DNA of 64,000 bases from Sophora flavescens. Lineage: Eukaryota; Streptophyta; Magnoliopsida; Fabales; Fabaceae. Shown here piece after piece: positions 31,723-41,725 of the stretch; positions within the stretch are counted from its first letter, which is position 1; each line of letters opens with the position of its first letter. Where the stretch lies: assembly GCA_030762895.1 (NCBI GenBank), contig CM061065.1:80423607-80487606 (forward strand). Direction: 5' to 3'. Below the pieces are notes generated by a model, which was not told the origin of the DNA, did not search any database, and saw only the letters and a list, made by a program, of their open reading frames with translations. The translations under genes were made by a program, and so were the position numbers.

Positions 31723-32729
31723 TACACCTAGACCGTTATCCACGCTAATGGCTACGAGATTCTGACATGGATCCCCCAAATCACAACTCTCAAATCAATT
31801 TCATTTGTATCCAACTCTTCAAGAATAAAAATTAACATTATCATATTTCAAATTCAACAACTATCAATTAATCACTCTTTACAACTATTAGGTATGATCA
31901 AAATCATTTAATGAAAACCTCAACCTTAAAAAGTATTTGGGAATGGTTAAAATGAACACCAAAGGTATGCTTCTAGTAGACCCCCTCTTTTATTTTTTCT
32001 CCTTTTAAATTTTTTTTTTAATGATACGGTGCGTTTTAGTTCTTCATTCCGTCCTCCTCTCTCTGTGTGCGTTCTGTAGCTCGTTGTCGTCGGAGGCGAA
32101 GGTCGCCGAAGGTTGTTGAATCCCATCCTCTCTATACGCATTTTTTTTGAACTGACGAAATCCTATGAACCACCAATTAATTTCCCTAGTTCCGTACCGG
32201 TTCAGTTCTCCATCCAGTTTTTTTGCTGAGCGGTTATGGGGTTGTCCGGACCAGATGGCAGACCGGTTCCCGGTCCGACTGGTACCTTGCAAATTTGACA
32301 ACAATCAACACACAATTAATAACGTTTAACTTAATCTAATATATCGTTAATCACGATTTTGAAGATCAATAATGTTAAATTTGCAATTTTGAAATAATAG
32401 AAGTATAATCTAATGGCTAACCTAGTGGCACCTTCCATTGTCACCAAGACTATGATGTTCAACGAGGCGTGGGATTCATTTACCCACACCCCATTTTCTA
32501 AATTTCCCACCTACATCGTATTATGGGTCTCATAAACTTATGGGTATCCTAAATGAAAGGAGTCTAGGTGTGTCTAACTACCAAATCATCTCAAGTCTTA
32601 ACAGCCACATCACACTCACGCCACAAATAATAACTATCTTGAACTAACTAATCAAAAGCTTCAGAATTCACCATAAGGAAATTGACCAAAACAGACCCAG
32701 TTTCACTTCCCAAATTTTGGGACGTTGTA
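30860..32729 (-). mobile_element. Probable chromovirus-type solo LTR, minus orientation
   Basis: The order of landmarks resembles LTR B: gggtgagtcacataaactca (31210-31229) followed by gtgagggca, compare ggtgagtcacagaactcagt in LTR B. The right end gggacgttgta at 32719-32729 reads TACAACGTCCC on the minus strand, a plausible LTR start with TG changed to TA. No internal domain and no clear target duplication; the left end is approximate. Confidence 0.5.
31643..31730. repeat. 88-bp perfect palindrome with a (TA)34 core
   Basis: The arm taggtgtacc (31643-31652), 68 bp of alternating TA (31653-31720) and the arm ggtacaccta (31721-31730) form one uninterrupted self-complementary sequence able to extrude as a cruciform. 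Confidence 0.9.
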
Positions 32730-32859
32730 AAGTCAAAGACTCACCTTCTATTCTTTCTAATATCTTATTTCTGTCAGATGTATGTGGATTGTGAACTGAA
32801 CCTCTAATAAAGTGAGACACAAAAGAAGCAGCAGCAGAACAAGAAGAAGATAAACAACC

Positions 32860-35800
32860 ATGTCAGAATCAAACGCAGTAGCTAATGGTTTAGCTGGTGC
32901 AGGTGGTGGTATTATTGCTCAAATCATAACTTATCCTCTTCAAACGGTACCCACTCCTCTCTCTCTCTCTCTCTCTCTCTCTGGCTTTATAGCCAATTAA
33001 ATTGCTATCTGCAGGTAAACACACGCCAGCAAACAGAGAGAACACTGAAGAGGAACAAGCAAAGTTTGCTCCTTCAATCCTCCAACACAACCACTGTTCC
33101 TGCCACTGGCACTTTTCTTCAGATCCTTCAGGTGCAAATTTTGGTCATTTTTTGTATGTTGTTTTTACTTTTTTATCATGTTTTGATTTTATTTATTTTT
33201 ATGAGGCTTTATCAGGTGATTGGAACTGAGGGTTGGGGTGGACTCTACAGTGGCCTCAAGCCTTCTCTTCTTGGAACTGCTGCTTCTCAGGTCATCAAAT
33301 TTTAACTACATCCCATGATACCTTTGTCTGATTATTCATTGATTCATTTATTATGACATGCAATATTCAAGGCTTAATGTTGTTAGATAATACTATGCTT
33401 TATGCTTAAAGGTAGTTTAGTCCTTTATTTATTTTATATATATATATTTATTTATTTATTTTCTCTTATTGTATTATCTTAATTCTATTATTGCAACCCA
33501 TTAAACCCTAGCAGAGCTCCTGATGTGGTTTTTCATAGGGAACTTGGGAAATGGATCTTATCATATGTTTTTTTCTTGTCATGGGATACACACAAAAGTT
33601 ATAAAATAAATTTTATAAATTGGACTGGGCCCACTTATAAAACCAGTTTGTGTCTATCTCTCTCCTCGGCATCTCTCTTCCACTCCATTCATAATCACAA
33701 TCATATATTATGTATCTAAGGGTCATAATTTGTTTTGGCTTTGAAACATAAAAAAGTTAAAACATAAATTCTGACCTTTTGATGCATAATATACGGTTGG
33801 ATGAAGAGAATCATTTTCGAAAAGAATACATGAGAGGATACATTCCCTCTTGTTGGGTTGTCACCTAAATCCTTATTTTTCAATGCTGTCAGGGCATCTA
33901 CTATTACTTCTATCAAGTTTTTAAGAATAAGGCTGTGGCCATTGCAGCTGCCCGGAAAGTCAAGGGGCATGGGGATGGCACTGTTGGAATGTTTGGTTGG
34001 CTAGTTGTGGCTGCTATTGCTGGGTGATCACTCCATCATTATGCCACTTTCATTCAAATGATTTCATTTCAGAATACTCACATCTGTGTTGTGTCTATGT
34101 GTGTGTATGTATGATATAGTAAACCCGACTTCTATTTATTTGATATATTGATATGAGAAATGCTAACAACACACTCTCAATTATTGAGTCGATTTCATGT
34201 GGAACCATTAAATCACATGGCTCCACTCTCTATTTAGTGGGTCACACATTAAATTCATCCAATAATAAAGTGTGTTGAAGAGACTGTGATAAAGAGTGTT
34301 TTGTTAGCATTGCTCATATTGATATTCTTATTCCCATTGTCTGATTTTGCAGGTCCTTGAACGTATTGCTAACAAACCCAATATGGGTTCTAGTGACCCG
34401 TATGCAGGTGCTTTCAGATATTTCCTTTAACTTCTAGGACTATTTTGTTTCAAGTTTTACAGTTTGTAAAATGTAACTCTGGTTGCTTTTCATTTGAAAT
34501 TATGTATGCATTCTTTAATTGTGGTCTGTATAAGTAACACATTGACAAATAAAATTAACATTAACATTCCTCAATGCCAATTATGTGTGACATTATATAT
34601 TTGATACTAGACACATACTCAAGCAGAAAGAAAAATCATAGAGGAAAAGAAAGAAGCTCTGAGGAGGGTATCTTCTGAAAGCAGCATAGCAGGCTCAACA
34701 TTACAAGACAAAATGGCTGAACTTGATTCTATAAAACCTCGACCATTTGGAACTATACATGCAGTTAGTCTCTTGCTTACTATTCCACTTTCTTCCTTTG
34801 ATTACTGCTTGTTTTTTACATTGGTCAAGACATGACTGTGGATTTTTCAAGTTCTTGTTCTTTCCCCTTTAAGAAATCACTAGATTTATTCCTTGAAAAA
34901 ACAAATTTAAATGATAAGAACTTCTGTGGTGTTCTAAGTTTCAAATCTCAGAAAATTTCAACTCCTTTATTTTGGGAAAATGTATTGTTTTAACATTCTA
35001 CATGCCTCATTATCCATGTCATAAACAGAAAATGAAGTTGAGTTACCTCCTGCAATTACATTCATGATCTTTCTTACATTGTAAGAAAAGCGTAGATTAT
35101 TTTTAAGGTTGTCATGCATGGTACATGAGTACTATACCTAAGATTGTCATATCGCCTTTTACATGAGTGCTTTCGCTCTTTCTAATGCTGATACAAAATT
35201 TTGTTTTGGGTGAAAGGCTAATGAAGTCTATAATGAAGCGGGTGTTGTTGGATTTTGGAAGGGTGTCATCCCTGCTCTTATTATGGTCAGCCTCATCATC
35301 TATTTTATTGATGTATTAAGTTCATGAGTAATAGTTAGATAATCTTTATAAGACGGAATTTTCATTACAGGTATGCAATCCATCAATTCAGTTTATGATT
35401 TATGAGACCTCATTAAAGCACCTAAGGGCAAAACGCTGTGCTAAGAAGCAGGGGGATAAAAGTGTAACTGCTTTGGAGGTATAGAGCACTTTCTAATAAA
35501 ATAAGTGGAGAACATGTTTTAGGAGCACCTTTTAATTTGTTCTGTGTCACTTGCCTCTGTATATTTGTCCTTGTTGTGCATATACTCTTTTCCTTCTAAA
35601 AGGTCTTTTTGCTGGGAGCATTAGCAAAACTTGGAGCAACTGTGTCAACATATCCCTTACTAGTTGTCAAGGTAAATTCATCAATAGTTCCTTTATTTTC
35701 TCCTCAATTGTTACGTCTCATTAAGTAGAAGAAAACCTCACCAAGGGATCATAAGTATAGGACTTCCTTCTCAACCTCACTGATGCAGACAAGATATCCC

Positions 35801-36867
35801 ATTAATCTTCCAATATTGATCCTATTTTGAATCAAATAACTTTTCATTTAAACAATTCTAGAACAATATTTGCAAGTTTAGCTATCCTGATTTTGGATGA
35901 TTGCTTTTACATTCATTCCATGCACTAATCTGTATGCAAGTGATTATTCGCTATTCTGCATGTACATGCTCCGACAACTGACTAGAGCTTGATCTCTGGC
36001 AGTCTTGCTTGGAATGATATGTATCTAAGTGACTATTCTGCATAGACTCTAGAACACATGCACTGTTACTCTCTCTCTCTTGTAATTGCCTGATAACTCT
36101 TACTATTTCTTGTTTCTTTACTTGCAGTCAAGACTTCAAGCAAAACAGGAGATTGGTGGAAGTAACTCATTAAGATACTCAGGTTTGCTTTTAGTAGATG
36201 TCATATTAACTTCAATTTGCCTTTGGTTTAACATTTCTTTTTCATATCATCCCCATCTTTATCAGTATCTGGCTGATAGTGGTTATTAGGTTTATATTAT
36301 TCTTTGTATATTAAAGACGTGGAATCACTATCATTGTAACTTGAACTTCATTAGTCGCTGTTGTAAGTGGCCTAGATTACAGCTACATAGAGGACTAAGA
36401 GGAGGAGTAAAAGGGGAGAGAAACTGTGACATTTCATTTTAAAATTCATGTTTTCTCCTCCCCATTTTTCACTCCCACTTTTTCACATGAGTTTTATCCT
36501 TTAAATAGGGCTTAGATAGTCATGGGCAGTTGTAGGCTCTGCTTCCTTTCTAATTGTGGTAAACCATCTCATCTCATGCATATAATCTGTGTATATCATG
36601 ACAATTATAGTGAACTATTTCTTCACTTTTAATCTCCAACTTCAGTATCTTTATGCTGTAAATGTTATATATGCAGGTACTTTCGATGCGATACTTAAAA
36701 TGATCCGTTATGAAGGATTGCCCGGATTTTATAAGGGGATGAGCACAAAGATAGTACAGAGTGTTTTTGCAGCTTCTGTTCTATTCATGGTTAAGGAGGA
36801 GCTTGTTAAGGTTTTCATGGTGTTAGCAGACAGGAGTAAAAAAGTTCTATTAAATTCAAGAAGTTGA
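32860..36867 (+). CDS. PXN: Peroxisomal NAD/adenine-nucleotide carrier homolog (mitochondrial carrier family), 11 exons
   Basis: Exons: 32860-32946, 33015-33131, 33216-33290, 33893-34023, 34353-34407, 34611-34763, 35217-35285, 35371-35478, 35603-35671, 36128-36182, 36677-36867. All junctions are GT-AG, total 1110 bp, 369 residues plus TGA. The protein is a three-repeat carrier: degenerate signature motifs are PLQTVNTR (26-33), PIWVLVTR (146-153) and PLLVVKSR (283-290), with GLAGAGGGIIAQ in helix 1 and EGWGGLYSGLKPSL, VVGFWKGVIPALI and GLPGFYKGMSTKI closing the repeats. Family knowledge: the Arabidopsis homolog imports NAD into peroxisomes in exchange for AMP, supporting beta-oxidation and photorespiration. 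Compared with it, the loops after helix 1 (about 40-60) and between repeats 1 and 2 (160-195) look longer. ATG context is aaccATGtc. Every frame is open, so I judge it functional. A close alternative is another peroxisomal carrier of the same subfamily. Confidence 0.93.
32957..32982 (+). repeat. CT microsatellite at the start of intron 1
   Basis: About 26 bp of alternating ct, ten bases after the 5' splice site of the carrier gene. A plausible length polymorphism. Confidence 0.9.
34153..34317. mobile_element. MITE in intron 4 of the carrier gene
   Basis: A 165-bp element whose ends are near-perfect inverted repeats: atgagaaatgctaacaacac on the left and, in reverse complement, atgagcaatgctaacaaaac on the right. 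It is bracketed by attgat (34147-34152 and 34318-34323). No coding capacity. Superfamily not assigned. It lies over 30 bp from both splice sites. Confidence 0.8.
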
Positions 36868-37856
36868 GTTTCTTTTTCAGCTAAAAAATGAGAACTAGTT
36901 GACTTCTTTACCTTATGTTAGGGATAACTCTATCCTGGTTTCCTTATTCTTAAGCTTGTGATGAGGGAATGATGAAGATCTTCTCCAAATAATGGATAAA
37001 ATTAACTCTCAGGTTTGACAAGTGTTCACTAAGGGCTGTGAATCACTTTGGAAAATATCACATAACTGGTATTCAAGATCCAAGGAACTGCTAACTTCTC
37101 AAACATGAATAGAGTAACTATCTTAGAATTTTTCTTTCTAAAAAGATTGATTTTGTGAAATTTAGACATCTATACTAAGTTACTGACAGATATGCAGTGT
37201 TCAATACAAACTTTTCACTCTTGCATTCTGCAGATGCAAGTTCACCTTCAAATCAAATCTGGGACTGATTCAGTAATCCAAAGATTCTGATAATTTTACC
37301 AAACATATATTAGGATGTTAGCTTTGAAAAGAATCCAGTTTTACAAGATTTGGACATCTATGCAAACACTTATGCCATCTATAATACATTTTGCCCTGCA
37401 CATAGTTTAGTAGAGTATGGTCCCAATTCATGTTACGGCCGACAGCATGCTATTGAGCCATAAATTCTAAAATTCAAACTGAATTTGGCTTAGGATCTTG
37501 GCTTTAAAATGGGACTGGTTTCAATTAATTTGGATAAGTACATACAAAGTAATGCAGTTTAGAGTGCAACCTGCTACAGAACAAGTTATGTAGAAAATAA
37601 TTATTTGTTTAAATGCTTTGGATTCGAATCTTGCTATAGCTAAATTGGAGAGTAAGTGTTCAAACATTTTAGTGCCACTCAAATTCATCCAGAATTCAGC
37701 TCAAACAACAAATATTCAAGGATATTTTCTAAGGAAAGAAAGGAATCAATCAAAAACAAACTTTAATCAAGCATGACATATTCTCAACTTTGGGATACCT
37801 ACACAATGCGTTAGGGCACGATACTGTAATAAAAAATAAAAAATAAAATAATTAAA
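36868..37856. other. 3' flank of the carrier gene
   Basis: Contains the untranslated tail and then about 900 bp of AT-rich sequence. Weakly repeated phrases occur (gacatctata-like, 37165 and 37358), but I see no ORF, terminal repeat or domain. Confidence 0.5.
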
Positions 37857-38242
37857 TCAAATCAAATAATGATCCAACATGCGCCAGGGACCTTCATACA
37901 ACACATGTTTATAATCAACCTCATTTGAAAATATGACCATAAAGAAATCGTTGTTCATATCAAGAACATGAATGGTCCCTTGATTCGCCCATAAATGCTG
38001 GAGTTTATTGGACATATACCTCAAGCTAGTACTTTTTCCTAGAAGATGAACAATGAGGGTATTCTTCCATGGTCTGCACCATTGCTCATACTCCTTCACA
38101 GAGACTTGCACATTAGGTCTAGGGTTGATGACATGAATGGGAGTAACTTCCTCTTTCTCCTCCCCCAAACTCTAGAAAGATTTCCTCCGTGACCAACTGA
38201 ACTATTTTCTCTGGCTTTAGATCATCCGCTTGTAAGACTTCA
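37857..38242 (-). pseudogene. LINE ORF1 fragment with DUF4283-like domain
   Basis: The minus strand reads LKPEKIVQLVTEEIFLEFG, then after a frame change VKEYEQWCRPWKNTLIVHLL and GTIHVLDMNNDFFMVIFSNE with VLYEGPWRMLDHYLI. The W-x-x-x-L-I-V-x-L-L-G and GPW motifs are typical of the nucleic-acid-binding N-terminal domain in plant L1-type LINE ORF1 proteins. It stops abruptly at 37857, next to AT-rich sequence. Its 5' side continues at 46141-46315 beyond a large insertion. Confidence 0.85.
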
Positions 38243-38513
38243 TGTAAAATTGATTTTGATGTATGACAAACATATCAGTTAATGTGTGTGCAAGTGTTTT
38301 GGTATCCAATTACAAAGACAAGTATCAAACTAATTATATTAAGTTCAATGGGCAATTAAAGAGGAATATTCAAAGAGGAACTTCAAGTATTCAAGAGGAA
38401 CTTTAGTATTGAAAAGAGGAACTTGAAGAATTCAAAGAGGAACCAAGTAAGCCAAGGATCAAGGAATCATCAAGACAAAGCACAAATGAAGAATATATTC
38501 TAAATCTTAGATA

Positions 38514-38959
38514 ATTGTAAGCAATGGCGGATCTTGAATAAAATATTTGGGGAGCCACTAATTACTAGTTAAATTAATGTAATTTTCAACATAACATTGA
38601 TATCATATGACCCCATTTTAGATAAAACTCTTTAAACTTCATTTCTTTTATTCAATGAATATTTCCAAGTTTGGGAATGCTTTCCGTGGCCATATCAAAT
38701 CTATCAACCAATTGACCTGTTTGATTACTAAAACTTAAAAGGATGCTTTTAAAGTAGTGAAAATGTTGAAGCTATGTGCAATTTTCATCTTTGTTGGAAT
38801 TTTCTTCTCTAAAAATGTAGCAACTTTCTTATGTTTTATCATTGTTTCTTTTCATGAAAATTATATTACTCCTAAAAAACATGTGAAATTAATTACATAA
38901 AAATTTATAAAAACTCCATAAATCAACCACCATCAAATCAAAATAGCATAAAACTAAAA

Positions 38960-38998
<39 letters not shown>

Positions 38999-39642
38999 AG
39001 GGCTTTTAACACCTCTACTTAAATGCAATTAGCCTAAATTATAAATCTCAGTATAAACAAAAAGTGGGAATATTCAAACCCATAGTTTATTATAAAAAAA
39101 ACAATGGAAATTGGAGGTATTAGCAATTCCAATGACTTTTTTTAGTTGAAAATTTTAAAGGTATTATACCAAAAAAGATAGTAACAAAACATTAATCAAA
39201 ATAAGACAAAAAAAAATCAAAAACCATTTTTTTTAATGCACCCAAGCTAAAAAAAGACAAAATATGGTCATTGTCAAGACTAAGCCAAATCAAGTGAAGA
39301 TAAATAATACAAATGGAAGAAAATTTACCTGTCACGAAAATTTGCAATGAAAAGTTATGAAAGAAAAAAAGTGAAACTGAAAAGGAAAAAAAGAATATTT
39401 AACATTAAAAGTTTGAAACCAAGTTATTATACAGTATATATACCTATAGCCCCTAGGTGTTCAGACTCTCTATCATTCACTCATTCTTCTATGCGGTACT
39501 GCGCCTCCCACGATTACACGTACTTAGTCACAAGGCTCACAACACATCAAATATTTTTTTTTCTTAAAAAATTGGTAAAAAAAAATCTGGGGGAAGCCGT
39601 TGCTCCCCTCTGCCCTCGAGAAGGTCTGCCACTGATTGTAAG
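38514..39642. mobile_element. hAT-type non-autonomous transposon with target duplications
   Basis: An 1113-bp element (38522-39634) is flanked by a perfect 8-bp duplication attgtaag (38514-38521 and 39635-39642). Ends are imperfect inverted repeats: caatggcggatcttg and, in reverse complement, cagtggcagaccttc. Both the 8-bp duplication and the cagNggcgga-like end are hAT hallmarks. No transposase is encoded. A TA microsatellite lies at 38961-38992. Confidence 0.88.
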
Positions 39643-40195
39643 GGAAAACCTCTCTTACTCAATGATAGCTCTTTGAAAAATGCATAAAAAAAATCATTTA
39701 TCAAATCATGCATAAAAAGTATAAGTTTTCAAAAGATATGAGTTTTGCAAAATACCAAAGTTATGTGTCAGCACATCCATGTACTCAATATATGTATTTC
39801 ATTTTTGGAACTCACAAACAGAACAAATCAATTTTGGTATTTAGTACATGTACTACACCTCTGTATTATATGAATCAGATATGTTATTGACAGAAAATTG
39901 AATCCGTGGGTGTACATAATCTATGTACTCGCATATTAAAGCTTAAGTATATGATGTTCATCAATACATAGATATACCGAATAAGTGTACTAGTTGTTAA
40001 ATCACGAACAAGTTTTCTGGAAACCCGAGCACCCTTGTACTACAGAGGTGTACACGTGTTATCAGTATGAATATTGATTTAATACACCCTTTTACAAGAA
40101 TCGCGCACCTCTGTTCAAGAACCTGTTAATGCATAACTGATGTTGTTATCAATTCAATATGTTTTGATTCAATCCCAATGTTCATATTTTATTTT

Positions 40196-40206
40196 CTATA
40201 TAAAAG
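40196..40206 (+). promoter_or_regulatory. Candidate TATA box of the Copia-type LTR
   Basis: ctatataaaag followed by gggattgg lies about two thirds of the way into the joined LTR, where the U3/R boundary is expected. Confidence 0.5.
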
Positions 40207-41059
40207 GGGATTGGTAGAACACTTTATCATATCGAAAATCATATTAAAAAGATTCAATCCAAAATTATCATATTCTTCATTGGGCTATCTTGTTGAAAAG
40301 AGAGTGTTCTTCTCATAGTTCTTCAACGTGTGTAATTTGACTTTTGAGACTTCTAGACCAAATCTTTGTTTCAATTTCGTATGTAAGATAGTGTGGAATC
40401 TCTTTGTGTGTGATTTAGGGTGAGGCATCCCTAAGGTTAGAAAGAACAATCACTACAAGAAAATTTGGTTTTAGCGAGGGCCAAAAGCCATCGCAAATCG
40501 CACAAATCCGTCGCAAAACAAGTGTTTCTGACGGATTTGCGATGGCCACAAATCCGTCGCATATAGTCGCAAACCGTTTATGACGGCCTTTTGTTATTGG
40601 CCGTTACAAATCACTAGACATTAGCGACGGCCTGACTGTCGCAAATCACCAGAAATTAGCGACGGCTTGGCCATCGCAAATCATCAGAAAGTAGCGACGG
40701 CTTGGCCGTCACAAATGCAATGGATATTCTTTTTTAAAAAAATTTAAATTAATTAAATTTATATTAATTAATTATTTAAAATATGAATTATTTATCCTTC
40801 CATCCAATTAACTATGTCATAGCTGGATACCATTCTCAACACCAGTCAAATTCATCCGTGCCAAATATTTGGGGATCAATGGATTTTGATTCTGTACAAT
40901 TGCTTTGTAGTCACCTTCAATCCTGGTTAATTTGTCCATTACAGTCTTTTGAGCAGTTATATCTTTTGAGCACTACATTCTCTTGAAGATCCCTGCTTGC
41001 ACAAGCATTAACTACCAAGCTTATAGGACCAGAATCAATCTTCAAACCATGTGTTTTGA

Positions 41060-41440
41060 TCTCAAATTGGACAATATTCTCTTCTTCGCCTAATTACATA
41101 AATCAAATCAATTACTTAGACATATGAAAATCTAGGATAAAATTAAGTTCTGTAAAGCAGTATTCATGGATACCATTATGGAACAAGATATACTCACATA
41201 TAAATACTTAACAAATTTCAATATTCTTTGCTCATGAATGCTAAGGCTAAAAAGAAAAATAGAAGAGAAAAATAGCTTAAGGATAAGATATGGAAAGGAA
41301 AAAATACAAACCATGCAGTGCCATGTCTTCACAACTTCAAGCAAAGCATTGAATGATGATCCTGGATGCATCTTCCTGCCATCATCCCTTTCACCAGGTT
41401 CATGCTTTTCGAGGCAGTGTGCGACCGAAACCAGGGAGTA
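41060..41440 (-). other. Possible captured exon fragments inside the CACTA
   Basis: On the minus strand MHPGSSFNALLEVVKTWHCM (41371-41312) is followed by GT, a possible donor. Further on, an open stretch reads EEENIVQFEIKTHGLKIDSG after an AG at about 41093. This resembles two exons of a plant gene, as in Pack-type elements. I do not recognise the parent gene. Confidence 0.35.
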
Positions 41441-41725
41441 TCGGATGGGAATGGGGAGGCGGGCGGACGGACTGTCGGCGAACGGACGACAATGGCAGTG
41501 CGACGGCAGTAGCGTGGGGGACGAGTGCTCTGCGTAAGGGTTTTGGAAGAAGGGAGAAGTGAAGTTACAGGTTGAAGAAGGGACTAGGGAGAAGTGGGGC
41601 GGGTTGGGACTTTATTAAAGGGTTTCCGACAGACCAGCGACGGCCTAAGCCGTCGCAAAACAGAAAACTTCGTAGCGACGGCATAGCCGTCGTAAACCAT
41701 CACCATTACTGATGGCTAAGGCCGT

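Noticed and set aside
36589..36867. An independent small gene with its own ATG at 36589
   Set aside because: The first 88 bases are the end of intron 10; the part from 36677 is the last exon of the carrier gene, in phase with exon 10 across a GT-AG intron.
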